From Sphingobium sp. (GTDB taxonomy: Bacteria > Pseudomonadota > Alphaproteobacteria > Sphingomonadales > Sphingomonadaceae), in assembly GCA_030148625.1 (NCBI GenBank), contig JASBTC010000374.1, positions 1 to 59,759 of the forward strand: 59,759 bases of DNA. The letters are read 5' to 3'. Positions 1-8,540 of the stretch are shown one piece after another. The number at the start of each line of letters is the position of its first letter. Positions within the stretch are counted from its first letter, which is position 1. The translations under genes and the position numbers were made by a program. The notes beneath the pieces were generated by a model, which saw only the letters and a list, made by a program, of their open reading frames with translations, did not search any database and was not told where the DNA came from.

Positions 1-992
1 GCGCCGCACAGCAGCAGCGTCGCCGTCATGGCCGAGTCCGCCAGCGGCATCGCCAGCAGGAACACCGCTGCGCTGGTCAGCCCGCCGGCCTGCATCGCCT
101 TTCGTACCAGAGTCACGCCCACGCCGCGCCGGATCAGCGCATCGGCGCCCCATGCGGCGGCATTGGTCGCCAGGAACATGGTGACCCAAGGCGCGGCGGA
201 AAGCAGGCCGGCCGCGGCAAGGCTGACGCCTTGGACCTCGCGCAGATAGAGCGGCGTCCAGGACAGCAGCACATAGATGCTCCAGCTCGTGCAGAAGGAA
301 TTGAAGACCAGCGCCCAGACCGGCGCGCTGGACAGGAACCGCTTCCACGGGATCGCCGCGCCCGCATCGTCGCTGGCATCATCCGCCGCGCTTCCGCCCG
401 GCGGCGTGTCGACGACTGTCCGCAGCCAGATGAAGGCGTAAGCCAGGCCCAGCAGGCCGAATAGATAGAAGATCCAGGGCCAGCCCAAACGCGCCGCGAT
501 CCAGCCCGAGCTGACCAGCGCGATCAGCGTCCCGAGCGGAATGGCGCTGAACAGCAGCCCCACCGCGCGCGAGCGCTCCGCCTTGGGGATCCATGCGCCG
601 AACAGCGCATAGGCGCCGGGGAACATGGCGGCTTCGCCGAGCCCCATCAGCACCCGCGCGGCGATCAGCAGTGCGAACGAGGCATGGGCGGCAAAGGGCG
701 TGGCCAGCGTCATCGCCGACCACCAGAGCAGCGCGATCCCCAACATGCGGCGCGGCCCGAAACGCCGCGCGGCCCAGCCCGCCGGCACCTGACAGGCGAG
801 ATAGCCGATGAAGAAGGCCGACAGGACCGCACCGGTACGCGTCGCCGACCAGCCGAGTTCGGCCTGGAGGGGGATCACCGCCACGGAGATGCTGACGCGA
901 TCGAGATAGCAGATCAGCACCGCGACGAAGCTCAGCAGCACCATGGTGTGCCGGCGCGCCCAGCCGCTTTCGGAACCGGCGGGCGGGCTCAC
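1..992 (-). CDS. MFS transporter, ACS-like (partial, C-terminus beyond window)
   Basis: Membrane carrier, probably a proton- or cation-coupled importer of an organic anion. About 330 codons are visible and the C-terminus lies off the left edge. The N-terminal part reads LLSFVAVLICYLDRVSISVAV, a first membrane segment with the YLDR-type motif usual in the anion:cation symporter branch of the MFS, followed by further hydrophobic segments and an R-F-G loop between helices 2 and 3. The start is taken as GTG at 992, which overlaps the stop of the upstream SDR as GTGA; an internal ATG at 944 would remove the short charged N-terminus. It is the last visible gene of the AraC-Rieske operon, so it probably imports the substrate of that pathway. 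Family confident; substrate unknown. Confidence 0.85.
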   Translation of the reverse strand, partial: MSPPAGSESGWARRHTMVLLSFVAVLICYLDRVSISVAVIPLQAELGWSATRTGAVLSAFFIGYLACQVPAGWAARRFGPRRMLGIALLWWSAMTLATPFAAHASFALLIAARVLMGLGEAAMFPGAYALFGAWIPKAERSRAVGLLFSAIPLGTLIALVSSGWIAARLGWPWIFYLFGLLGLAYAFIWLRTVVDTPPGGSAADDASDDAGAAIPWKRFLSSAPVWALVFNSFCTSWSIYVLLSWTPLYLREVQGVSLAAAGLLSAAPWVTMFLATNAAAWGADALIRRGVGVTLVRKAMQAGGLTSAAVFLLAMPLADSAMTATLLLCG

Positions 993-1741
993 AGATCACG
1001 CCCCGCGAGCAGGCCGCCGTCGAGCGGGACGATCGCACCGTTGACGAAACGGGCCGCGTCGGAGGTGAGGAAGGCAGCGAGTTCAGCCACCTCCTCCGCC
1101 TGCGCCAGCCGGCCCAGCGGGCACTCCCGTTCCAGCGCCGCCGCCTTTGCGGGGTCGGCGGCGATGCTTTCCGCCGCCATCGGCGTGTCGACGCCGCCAG
1201 GAGCGATGGCGTTGACGCGAATGCCGAAGCGTCCCAGTTCCCATGCCAGCGCGCTGGTCAACCCGATCAGCCCATGCTTCGATGCGACATAGGCCACACG
1301 CCCCGGCAGCGCAGTCACGCCAGCCACCGACGCGATCGACAGGATCACCCCGCCGCCCCGCGCGCGCATGCCGCGCGCCACCGCCTGGGCGCAGAGGAAC
1401 GCGCCGGTCAGGTTGACGCGCAACACCTCGTTCCAGCGTTCGAGGTCGAGATCGAGACATGCGCCGCGATCGCGGATGCCCGCATTGTTAACGAGGATCC
1501 CGATCGGCCCCAGCCGTTCCTCGACCGAGTCGACCAGCGCGTTTACGGCCGCTTCGTCGCCGACATCCGCGCGCCAGGACATGGCGTCTCCGCCATGCCC
1601 GACGATTTCGTGCGCGACATTTTCGGCTGCCCCGCCGTCGCGATCGACGACTGCGACGGGCGTGTCGCGCGCCAGACGATGCGCGATCGCGCGACCGATG
1701 CCGCTGCCCGCCCCTGTCACCAGCGCGGCACATCCCGCCAT
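989..1741 (-). CDS. SDR family oxidoreductase
   Basis: Classical short-chain dehydrogenase/reductase of 250 residues, NAD(P)-dependent and cytosolic. The N-terminal dinucleotide motif is TGAGSGIG, followed by NNAG (the usual strand-4 motif), a catalytic Ser in SIASVAG, YVASK with the catalytic Tyr and Lys, and a PGGVDTPM region after it. Asp after the second strand (VVDRDGG) favours NAD over NADP. The start ATG overlaps the stop of the SnoaL-like gene (ATGA) and its stop overlaps the GTG of the MFS gene, so the three are translationally coupled. It probably oxidises an alcohol made by the Rieske oxygenase encoded upstream; that role is inferred from context only. Confidence 0.92.
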   Translation of the reverse strand: MAGCAALVTGAGSGIGRAIAHRLARDTPVAVVDRDGGAAENVAHEIVGHGGDAMSWRADVGDEAAVNALVDSVEERLGPIGILVNNAGIRDRGACLDLDLERWNEVLRVNLTGAFLCAQAVARGMRARGGGVILSIASVAGVTALPGRVAYVASKHGLIGLTSALAWELGRFGIRVNAIAPGGVDTPMAAESIAADPAKAAALERECPLGRLAQAEEVAELAAFLTSDAARFVNGAIVPLDGGLLAGRDL

Positions 1742-2289
1742 CAGATCGGTCCGCTCGGCGCGATGCCGGGCGGCGGCAGCACGAAGCTCGGCCGCAGCAC
1801 CAGATGGTGGCGATGCTCGGTCGCCCAGCCCAGCTCCATCGGCACGGTGAAATAGACCTTCAGACGCATGGCGTCGAACAGCCAGCGCTGAGCGACCTTG
1901 CGATAATCCTCCTCATATTTCGCGGCGACGTTGTAGCTTTCGGTCCCCTGGCCGTAGCGCGCCTCGAGCAGGGACCAGCCCGACGCCGTCTCGCCGCCGG
2001 CATCCACCTCGACCGTGTGGTTGTGCGTGAACTGCTTGAGCTGGGTCAGGCCGACGGCGCCGGTCAGCGTGGCATACCATCTGGCGATGTTGTCGCGACC
2101 GCGGCATGGCTCGTCGGAGGGATGCATATATCCCATGTCGACGATCGCATCCTCCGTGAACAGCCCGCCGATCTCGTCGAAGCGGCAATCGTTGATATAG
2201 AGATGATAGACGTTCTTGAGCGAACGGATGGCCTCGATATCCTCGAGCCGCTGGATGCGGCGGGCGAAGCTTTGGGTATCGTCTTGCAA
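1741..2289 (-). CDS. SnoaL-like / NTF2-fold protein
   Basis: Protein of 182 residues in the SnoaL_4-like group of the NTF2 fold, small cone-shaped proteins that act as isomerases, dehydratases or structural partners. The N-terminal pattern (IEAIRSLKNVYHLYIND, then FTEDAIVDMG and a GRDNIARWY segment) is typical of SnoaL-like proteins found beside Rieske oxygenases. The start is a TTG codon at 2289: a strong Shine-Dalgarno GGAGG lies about five bases upstream and no ATG fits. Such folds also form the small beta subunits of ring-hydroxylating dioxygenases, so it may be a beta-type partner of the Rieske oxygenase. Specific reaction unknown. Confidence 0.8.
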   Translation of the reverse strand: MQDDTQSFARRIQRLEDIEAIRSLKNVYHLYINDCRFDEIGGLFTEDAIVDMGYMHPSDEPCRGRDNIARWYATLTGAVGLTQLKQFTHNHTVEVDAGGETASGWSLLEARYGQGTESYNVAAKYEEDYRKVAQRWLFDAMRLKVYFTVPMELGWATEHRHHLVLRPSFVLPPPGIAPSGPI

Positions 2290-2313
2290 GATGGCCTCCT
2301 GATCGCAAATCGG

Positions 2314-2688
2314 TCAGGGCGCGGACGCGCCCGAAGGTGGAACCGCCGCCGCGGGCGGCGGACATGGGGTGGTCGCGACCTCGATCGTCGCGCCCGAGAC
2401 GCGCGTGGCGAAGGTCCGGATCGGCCGGCTCGCCGGAAAGCATCTGTGCCGCCCATCGCGTATGTCGAACGATGCCGCGTGGAAGGGACAGGTGATCTCC
2501 GTCCCCATTAACCGTCCGCCGGCCAGGGGTTTGCCGAGATGCGAGCAACGATTCTCGATCGCGTAATATTGCCCGCCGGCGTTGCAGATCAGCAGGTCGA
2601 GCGCGCCGACGTTGCGCGCGACGCAGCGTCCCGGTGCGATCTCTCCGATGCTGGCCACCGGGGCGAATTCGTGGAGCGGGCGGGGCAC
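2314..2688 (-). CDS. Rieske [2Fe-2S] ferredoxin
   Basis: Small soluble electron carrier of 124 residues. Both Rieske ligand boxes are visible: C-S-H in CSHLGKPL and C-P-F-H in CPFHAASFD, which together bind one [2Fe-2S] cluster through two Cys and two His. The last 20 residues are a Pro/Ala-rich tail. The start is a GTG at 2688, seven bases after the stop of the oxygenase. It presumably passes electrons to the Rieske oxygenase encoded just upstream. No flavin-dependent ferredoxin reductase lies in the operon, so a reductase from elsewhere in the genome would be needed. Confidence 0.9.
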   Translation of the reverse strand: MPRPLHEFAPVASIGEIAPGRCVARNVGALDLLICNAGGQYYAIENRCSHLGKPLAGGRLMGTEITCPFHAASFDIRDGRHRCFPASRPIRTFATRVSGATIEVATTPCPPPAAAVPPSGASAP

Positions 2689-2695
2689 CGGACGG

Positions 2696-4090
2696 TCAGG
2701 CGTCGAGATAGCGATCGAGCTCGGCCAGGAAGTGCCGGATGCGGATCTCCTGCTCGCCCAGATTATATCCCTTGAACGATCGCGAATTCATGCCGCGCTG
2801 GACGGGCGGGATCAGCTCGCAATCCTGTGCGAGGATGAAGCCGGTCTCGGCCGGCGTCTTCGCATAGGTGATCGGCGGGCGTACCGTGCCGTCCCACCCC
2901 TCGGGCCCGAAGACATTCTGCCCCATGCTCGACAGCACGATCGGCTGGAAGTCGCGGTCGGCCGAAGGCAGGTTGAGCATGATGCTGCGCCAGATCGATT
3001 TCTGCGGATCGTCGGGGTCGGGACGGAATGTCTGGACCAGGCAGGATTCGCCCATGATGTTGAGCGTCACGTTCGGGAAGATCGCGTAATTCCAGTCGTC
3101 GACGATCTGGTCGTCGCTCAGCCGGTCGAAATGCTCCCAGCCCGCGCGCGCGGAGAGCCGCCGCTTCGCATCGACGATCGCGGCCTTGTATTCATGCCCC
3201 TTCAGGTCGGGCCATTGATCGGGGTCGCCGCAATATTGGCGCAGCGCCATCTTCAGCATCTCGTTGACCTCGTCCGGGTCGTCGAGCTTGTCGGGCGCAT
3301 AGCCATAGGGAAGGATCATGCGGCTGACGCCCTTGGGGTAGACGTCATATTGGCAGAAATAGGTCTCCATCGAGCTGGCGAGCTCGGGATGGACCGTGTC
3401 GCCGTGATAGAATTCCAGAAACGCGTCCTGCAGCGTCTTCCAGTTGGCGTCGTAGAGATAGACGATATCCTCGAGTACGCGCATCTTTTCGAGGTGGAAG
3501 CCCGCGAGATGCTCGGGCAGAACGCCCAGGAAATCGATCAGCGGCGCGGCATCGTCGTCCATATTGACGAAGACCATTCCGGCCCATTGCTCGCAGCGCA
3601 CCGGTGTCAGCCCGGTCGCCCGGGCCAGCGCCTCGGGTCGGAAGGTCTCGGGCTCCTTGATCGCGGCGAGCGTGCCATCGATGTTGAACGCCCATCCGTG
3701 GAAGGAGCAGCGGAAACAGTCGTTGGCTGTGCCGAAATCGCTCCGCACGATCTGGTTTCCGCGGTGCGGACAGACATTGTAGAATGCACGGATCGCGTCG
3801 TCGTCGCCGCGCACCACCACGAAGCTCTCATGCCCCAGATCGTATCGGAACCAGTCTCCCGCATTGGGAATGTCCGATGCGAAGCCGGCGAGCGTCCACG
3901 CCTTCGTCCACATCTTGTCCCATTCGCGTCCGGCCTCGGCCGGATCGAGATAGCGCCGCGGATCGATCAGCTCGGTGCCGTAATCGACATAGGGCATCTT
4001 CTCGGCAAGCGACCCAGGCGGCACCTGCGCATAGGAGCGGATGCCGACGCGATGATCGACGGGCGGCCGGACGGTCACGGGCTTGTTCAT
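2696..4090 (-). CDS. Rieske non-heme iron oxygenase, alpha subunit
   Basis: Catalytic subunit of a ring-hydroxylating or demethylating oxygenase, 464 residues. The N-terminal Rieske domain has C107-P-H109 and C128-S-F-H131. The catalytic domain has an E226-F-Y-H229-x4-H234 segment and a late Asp near 423 (AQDCELI), matching the 2-His-1-carboxylate iron site; Glu226 stands where naphthalene dioxygenase has its bridging Asp. The C-terminus carries the VQRGM...F-K-G-Y segment usual in the family. The start ATG at 4090 has GAGGAG eight bases upstream; a longer reading adds 15 residues without support. It lies between the lipoyl protein and the ferredoxin. Substrate unknown; nothing in the sequence separates dioxygenase from monooxygenase or O-demethylase. 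Confidence 0.93.
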   Translation of the reverse strand: MNKPVTVRPPVDHRVGIRSYAQVPPGSLAEKMPYVDYGTELIDPRRYLDPAEAGREWDKMWTKAWTLAGFASDIPNAGDWFRYDLGHESFVVVRGDDDAIRAFYNVCPHRGNQIVRSDFGTANDCFRCSFHGWAFNIDGTLAAIKEPETFRPEALARATGLTPVRCEQWAGMVFVNMDDDAAPLIDFLGVLPEHLAGFHLEKMRVLEDIVYLYDANWKTLQDAFLEFYHGDTVHPELASSMETYFCQYDVYPKGVSRMILPYGYAPDKLDDPDEVNEMLKMALRQYCGDPDQWPDLKGHEYKAAIVDAKRRLSARAGWEHFDRLSDDQIVDDWNYAIFPNVTLNIMGESCLVQTFRPDPDDPQKSIWRSIMLNLPSADRDFQPIVLSSMGQNVFGPEGWDGTVRPPITYAKTPAETGFILAQDCELIPPVQRGMNSRSFKGYNLGEQEIRIRHFLAELDRYLDA

Positions 4091-4100
4091 CGCACACTCC

Positions 4101-4331
4101 TCATTCGATCGTTCCCAGCACCGTGCCGATCTCATAGGTCTCGCCGGCGGGCTTCAGGATGCGAAGCGTGCCGCTTGCCGGCGCTTCGATCTCGGTGGTC
4201 GATTTATCGCTTTCCAGCGTGAACAGCGGCGTTCCGGCCTCGACGGCCGCGCCGTCGGCGGCGAGCCATTCGCTCAACTCTCCCTCGCTCATCGAAAAGC
4301 CCAGCTTGGGTATGAGGATCTCCACCGCCAT
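4101..4331 (-). CDS. Stand-alone lipoyl-domain protein
   Basis: A 76-residue protein that is one lipoyl/biotinyl domain and nothing more. The lipoylation site is the Lys of ESDKST at the beta-turn, preceded by the usual hairpin start (PKLGFSMSEG) and followed by the mirror-image half with a TLRILKP strand. There is no linker, no E1/E3-binding domain and no acyltransferase core, all of which normal E2 proteins carry. The ATG at 4331 shares one base with the stop of the E1 beta gene (TGATG); a GTG at 4334 is an alternative start. It directly follows both E1 genes, so it most likely receives the acyl or reducing group from that E1, but its partner enzyme is missing here. Confidence 0.9.
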   Translation of the reverse strand: MAVEILIPKLGFSMSEGELSEWLAADGAAVEAGTPLFTLESDKSTTEIEAPASGTLRILKPAGETYEIGTVLGTIE

Positions 4332-5329
4332 CACCCGGCGTCCATCATGTGACGGACCGTGTCGGCGATCCTGGCGGCATCGGGCACATGCGCCGTCTCC
4401 AGCGGCTTGGAGAAAGGCACGGCGTTGAACGCGCCACCGAGCCGCCGGACCGGCGCCTTCAGCCGGCCGTGCAGGCGTTCGGATAAATGGGCCGCGATCT
4501 CCGCGCCGACCCCGAAATCGCGGACCGCCTCGTGCGCGATCACCGCGCGCCCGGTCCGCTCGACCGAGGCCAGGACGGTCGCCGCGTCATAGGGGGCGAT
4601 CGTGCGCAGATCGACGACCTCGGCCGAGATGCCGCGTTCGGCGAGCATGTCCGCCGCGGCGAGCGCCTGAAGCACCATCGCGCTATAAGCGATCACTGTG
4701 ACATCGCTTCCCGGACGGACGATATGCGCCCGGCCGAGCGGGATCCGCCCGCCCCGTTCGGGCGAGGGGCCCGACGCGAAATAGCCGCCCAGATTCTCGA
4801 TGAAGAGGACGGGATCCTCGTCGTCGATCGCCGCCCGCAACAGGCCATAGGCGTCGGCGGGCGTGGCATAGCTCACCACCTTCATGCCCGCGACATGCGC
4901 GAACCAGGCCTCGAGATAGTCCGAATGCTGCCCGCCATTGCCGAAGCCCGCGCCCGTCATCGTGCGGATGACCATCGGCACATTGGTCTGGCCGCCCGAC
5001 ATGAAGCGCAGCTTGGCGGCATGGTTGACGATCATGTCCATCGCGACGGTCGTGAAGTTCATCAGCATGATTTCAGCCACCGGACGGAATCCGGCGATCG
5101 CGGCCCCGATCCCGGCGCCGATGATCGCCTGTTCCGAAATCGGCGTGGATCGGACGCGGGCATTGCCGAACGCGCCCGACAGCCCCTTGGTCACGCCGAG
5201 CACCCCGCCGCCCTCGGCATCCGCGATATCCTCGCCCAGCAGGATGACGTTGCCGTCATCGGCCAGCGCATCGTGGAGCGCCATGTTCAGCGCCTCCATC
5301 ACCGTGACGGTCCCTGGCGCGGCGCTCAT
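4331..5329 (-). CDS. 2-oxo-acid dehydrogenase E1 component, beta subunit
   Basis: Beta subunit (332 residues) of a thiamin-diphosphate-dependent E1 of the pyruvate / acetoin / branched-chain 2-oxo-acid dehydrogenase type. The N-terminus has the EALNMAL segment and LLGEDI, whose Glu usually contacts the ThDP pyrimidine ring. STPISEQAIIGAGIGAA and a GGQHSDYLEAWFAHVAGMKV region are characteristic, and the C-terminal transketolase-like domain ends with a P-F-S-K-P-L-E segment. GGAG lies eight bases before the ATG, which overlaps the stop of the alpha gene (ATGA). Together with the alpha subunit it would decarboxylate or cleave an alpha-keto or acetoin-like compound and load the lipoyl protein. 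Whether it acts on pyruvate, acetoin or a pathway intermediate cannot be told. Confidence 0.93.
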   Translation of the reverse strand: MSAAPGTVTVMEALNMALHDALADDGNVILLGEDIADAEGGGVLGVTKGLSGAFGNARVRSTPISEQAIIGAGIGAAIAGFRPVAEIMLMNFTTVAMDMIVNHAAKLRFMSGGQTNVPMVIRTMTGAGFGNGGQHSDYLEAWFAHVAGMKVVSYATPADAYGLLRAAIDDEDPVLFIENLGGYFASGPSPERGGRIPLGRAHIVRPGSDVTVIAYSAMVLQALAAADMLAERGISAEVVDLRTIAPYDAATVLASVERTGRAVIAHEAVRDFGVGAEIAAHLSERLHGRLKAPVRRLGGAFNAVPFSKPLETAHVPDAARIADTVRHMMDAG

Positions 5330-6348
5330 CGGGCGATCTCCATCTCACGGGCGGGCGGCGCGAACACGTCGCACGCGAGTTCGGTGGGGTCGGGCCAGTC
5401 GCTGGCGAGCGCGAAGGCCTCGGCCTCAGTCACTTCCTCACGCACCGCAGCCTCGATCGCGGCAAGCGCATCCTCGCTCGCATGGCCGTCGGCGATCAGC
5501 CGGTCGCGCAGGCGCGGCACCGGATCGGCGGCGCGCGCCTCCGCCAGTTCGGCGGCGGGGATATAGAAGCTGTCGTCGCCCAGCAGATGTCCTTCGAAGC
5601 GGAAGCTGTGCGCCTCGATCAATGTCGGTCCGCCGCCGCCGCGCGCGCGCGCCACCGCGATCCCGGCGGCGCGCCACATCGCGACCGCGTCGTTGCCGTC
5701 CACCGAGATCGACGGCATGCCATAGCCGCCGCCGCGCGCCGCGACGCTGCCGCCCGCGGTATAGGTCTCGAACTTCGAATGCTCGGCATAGCGGTTGTTC
5801 TGACAGACGAAGATCACGGGCAACGACCAGATCGCCGCGAGATTCAGCGATTCATGGAAGGCGCCGATATTCGACGCGCCATCGCCGAAATTCGCGATCG
5901 TCACGCGCGGTTCGCCGCGAAGCTGGACGGCCAGCGCCAGTCCGTTGGCGATCGGCATCGAGGATCCGACGATGCCCGTCGTCACCATCACCCCCGCATC
6001 GGGATAGGTGATGTGCATCGGGCCGCCCTTGCCCTTGCAGCTTCCCGTCGTCCGCCCTGCATATTCGGCCCAGATCAGCCGCGACGGCACGCCCTTGGCG
6101 AGCTGGTCGTGGATGCCGCGATAGATGGTGCAGACATAATCGGCGTCGGTCAGATGGACCGAGAGCGCCGAAGGAATGACCTCCTGCCCGCGGGGCGAAT
6201 AATAGATCAGGTTGAGCCTGCCGGCCTTGGCCGCAGCCCGGATCATCTCGTCATTGGTCTTGATCAGCACCATGCGGCGATAGATCTCGACCAGGGTCGC
6301 GCTGTCCGGTCCATTGGCCGATGCGGCGTCGTGCGATGCCATGGTCAT
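5326..6348 (-). CDS. 2-oxo-acid dehydrogenase E1 component, alpha subunit
   Basis: Alpha subunit (340 residues) of the same ThDP enzyme. The ThDP/Mg motif is visible as GDG-ASNIGAFHESLNLAA...QNN, and the upstream K-G-G-P-M-H segment and GIVGSSMPIANGLALA are typical of PdhA/AcoA/BkdA1 proteins. The residues around PRGQEVIPSAL take the place of the RGQE segment in acetoin and branched-chain enzymes. The ATG at 6348 has GGAGG six bases upstream and overlaps the stop of the AraC gene as ATGA; a second ATG lies two codons in. It forms an operon with the beta subunit and the lone lipoyl protein. No E2 acyltransferase or E3 lipoamide dehydrogenase is found in the window. Confidence 0.93.
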   Translation of the reverse strand: MTMASHDAASANGPDSATLVEIYRRMVLIKTNDEMIRAAAKAGRLNLIYYSPRGQEVIPSALSVHLTDADYVCTIYRGIHDQLAKGVPSRLIWAEYAGRTTGSCKGKGGPMHITYPDAGVMVTTGIVGSSMPIANGLALAVQLRGEPRVTIANFGDGASNIGAFHESLNLAAIWSLPVIFVCQNNRYAEHSKFETYTAGGSVAARGGGYGMPSISVDGNDAVAMWRAAGIAVARARGGGGPTLIEAHSFRFEGHLLGDDSFYIPAAELAEARAADPVPRLRDRLIADGHASEDALAAIEAAVREEVTEAEAFALASDWPDPTELACDVFAPPAREMEIAR

Positions 6349-7448
6349 CCGGCCTCCACCTCACCAAGCGCCAGCCCCTGCGCGCGCAACGACACGCTGC
6401 CCTGCCAGACGGGATGGTGGCCGCGCGGATCGGCCGCATGCCGCCGGGGACCGCCGCGATCGTTCGCCGCGGCGCGATATTGCCCCGGGGTCATGCCGAA
6501 ATGCCGGACGAATGCCTTGCTGAACGCGGATTCCGATTGATAGCCGATCGCTTCGGCGACGTTCGCGATCGAGGATCCCCGCGCGCGGATCATGTTCGAC
6601 GCGAAACGCATCCGCGTCTTGAACAGGCAGTTGAGCGGCGTATCGCCGACCAGTTCGCGAAAGCGGACGGCAAAGGCGGAACGGCCCATGCCCACTTCGG
6701 TCGCGAGCGATTCCACCGTCCAGCTCCGCGCCGCTTCGGTTTCCATCAGCCTGATCGCGCGCAGCACCTTGGGATCGACGCCCGCTTGCCCCCATACCCG
6801 ACCGCCGGGCGACTGCCCCTCGACATGGCGCGCGAGGATGATCAGCAGGATCTCGCTCGCGCGGCGGATCACGTCGTTCCTGCCGGCATCGTTGCCGCCG
6901 GCGGATCCTTCGCGCTCGATCAGGTCGAAGAGTATGGTGAGACCGGCAATGGCCTCGGCATCCTCGGCGGCAAGATGGAACAGGCGCGGAAAGGCATGCA
7001 GCGACTGATTGTCACGCAACGAGAGCGTGGCGACCAGCAATTCGCTCGTCCCCGAACCCGGCGGGCAACGCCCGCCCGCTGTTTCCAAAGGCAGCAGCGT
7101 CGCGCCACCGACGCGGACGATGCGGCCGCGCAGGCCCGCGGCATCGCCTTGTCGCCAGCCCTGCCCTGTGATCCCGGTCGTGCCGACGATGCTCCCGGCG
7201 GTCAGGCGGACGGGCTCGGACAGCAATTCGGGGCATTCGAACCAGCATTCGCCCTTACGAACCGCAACGATCTGGAGATCGTCGCCCGTCTGAATGCGCG
7301 TCGACCATGCGCCATTCTGGCGCAGGACTCTGTATACAGGATCTATAGTATCACCGAACGGTAGACCATTCACTGCGATATCCCTCCCACACGACCAAAT
7401 TCGGACAGGCCGAACCAAGTCGATCGCGAACTTTCCGGTTCGCGTCAT
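6345..7448 (-). CDS. AraC-family transcriptional regulator
   Basis: Regulator with an N-terminal cupin-type ligand domain and two C-terminal helix-turn-helix motifs. The sensor part starts around DPVYRVLRQNGAWSTRI, the usual beginning of the cupin_6 branch. The DNA-binding part includes WTVESLATEVGMGRSAFAVRF and, in the second HTH, IGYQSESAFSKAFVRHFGMTPGQYR, the classic AraC signature. The start is uncertain: the ATG at 7448 (367 residues) has AGGAG 13 bases upstream, and reading could begin as far out as 7586. A further 35 residues follow the HTH. It overlaps the E1 alpha gene by ATGA, so it is the first gene of the catabolic operon and probably controls it and itself in response to the pathway substrate. 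Confidence 0.88.
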   Translation of the reverse strand: MTRTGKFAIDLVRPVRIWSCGRDIAVNGLPFGDTIDPVYRVLRQNGAWSTRIQTGDDLQIVAVRKGECWFECPELLSEPVRLTAGSIVGTTGITGQGWRQGDAAGLRGRIVRVGGATLLPLETAGGRCPPGSGTSELLVATLSLRDNQSLHAFPRLFHLAAEDAEAIAGLTILFDLIEREGSAGGNDAGRNDVIRRASEILLIILARHVEGQSPGGRVWGQAGVDPKVLRAIRLMETEAARSWTVESLATEVGMGRSAFAVRFRELVGDTPLNCLFKTRMRFASNMIRARGSSIANVAEAIGYQSESAFSKAFVRHFGMTPGQYRAAANDRGGPRRHAADPRGHHPVWQGSVSLRAQGLALGEVEAG

Positions 7449-7623
7449 TCTGGAGATTGCTCTCCTATTATGGCTATGTTTTTGATGCCCCGCCCTGCGA
7501 CGATATCGGAGACTTGAACGCCCCTCCATGACCACATCTATTGCCTGTGACTTGGTATCACTTGATGCGGCGATTGAGTGGTGCAAATATGCAAGACCGG
7601 ATCAGCGATAATGCGGAGCCACT

Positions 7624-8526
7624 ATGAGCGTCAGCAACTGGGACGATCTCCGCATCTTCATGGCGGCGGCCCGATCCGGATCCTTCACCCAGGCCGCGTC
7701 ACGCCTCACCATGGACGCGAGCACGGTGGCGCGGCGGATCGCGCGGCTGGAAACGGCTCTGCGATCCACGCTGGTCGCGCGTTCGCCGCGCGGGCTGAAA
7801 CTGACCGCAGCGGGCGCGCGCCTGTTCGATGCGAGCACCGCCGTCGAATCCGCGATGGAATCGACCGAGACGATCAACGAGCATGGATCGGTGCGCGGCA
7901 CCGTCCGGATCAGTGCCTTCGAAGGGCTGGGTTCGGCGGTGGTGGCCCCGGCGATCCCGGCATTGATGGCCGCCCATCCCGGCCTGCGCATCGAGCTGAT
8001 CGCCAATGCCGGCTTCCTTTCGCCCTCGATCCGCGAAGTCGATATCGGTATCAGCCTGAGCCCGCCCGACACGCCGCGCGTCACCGGTGAGTGCCTGGGC
8101 GATTGCGAACTGGGCCTGTACGCCTCTCAGGCGTTCCTGGACCGGCACGGGCCGATCGAGCGGATCGATCAACTCCTCGACCTGCCCTTTGTCGGATATA
8201 TCGACGATCTGCTCTATCCGCCGGAGCTTCGCTATCTGCCCGACATCCATCCGGGCATCGTCCCGGCGATGACCAGTTCGTCGGTTCGCGCGCAGCTCGA
8301 TATCATCCGCGCCGACGGCGCCGTCGGCGTGCTGCCCTGTTTCCTGGCGATGACCGCGGGCACCGACCTGAAGCGCGTGCTGCCGGCCGATATCCGCATC
8401 CGCCGCACCTTATGGATCGCCGCGCACAAGGATGTCGGAGAGACGACGCGCGTACGCGCGGTCTATCGCTGGCTCCACAAGCTGGTGCTCGACGATCCCG
8501 AGATCTTCATGCCCACCGTCGCCTGA
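7624..8526 (+). CDS. LysR-family transcriptional regulator
   Basis: LysR regulator of 300 residues. The N-terminal winged HTH spans roughly residues 5-65 (FMAAARSGSFTQAASRL, then VARRIARLETAL and LVARSPRGLKLTAAG). An effector domain starts near residue 90 (GTVRISAFEGLGSAVVAP). The WDDLRIF start and short linker resemble the LysR subgroup common in Proteobacteria that often acts on a neighbouring gene. GGAG lies five bases before the ATG. It is divergent from the AraC gene and convergent with the SDR of the P450 operon, so it could control either. Effector unknown. Confidence 0.9.
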   Translation: MSVSNWDDLRIFMAAARSGSFTQAASRLTMDASTVARRIARLETALRSTLVARSPRGLKLTAAGARLFDASTAVESAMESTETINEHGSVRGTVRISAFEGLGSAVVAPAIPALMAAHPGLRIELIANAGFLSPSIREVDIGISLSPPDTPRVTGECLGDCELGLYASQAFLDRHGPIERIDQLLDLPFVGYIDDLLYPPELRYLPDIHPGIVPAMTSSSVRAQLDIIRADGAVGVLPCFLAMTAGTDLKRVLPADIRIRRTLWIAAHKDVGETTRVRAVYRWLHKLVLDDPEIFMPTVA

Positions 8527-8540
8527 CGGGCCGGCACGAC

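Noticed and set aside
2582..4222. 546-codon open frame on the plus strand
   Set aside because: Antisense to the Rieske oxygenase and ferredoxin, whose cluster and iron ligands are intact. High-GC DNA gives long false frames opposite real genes.
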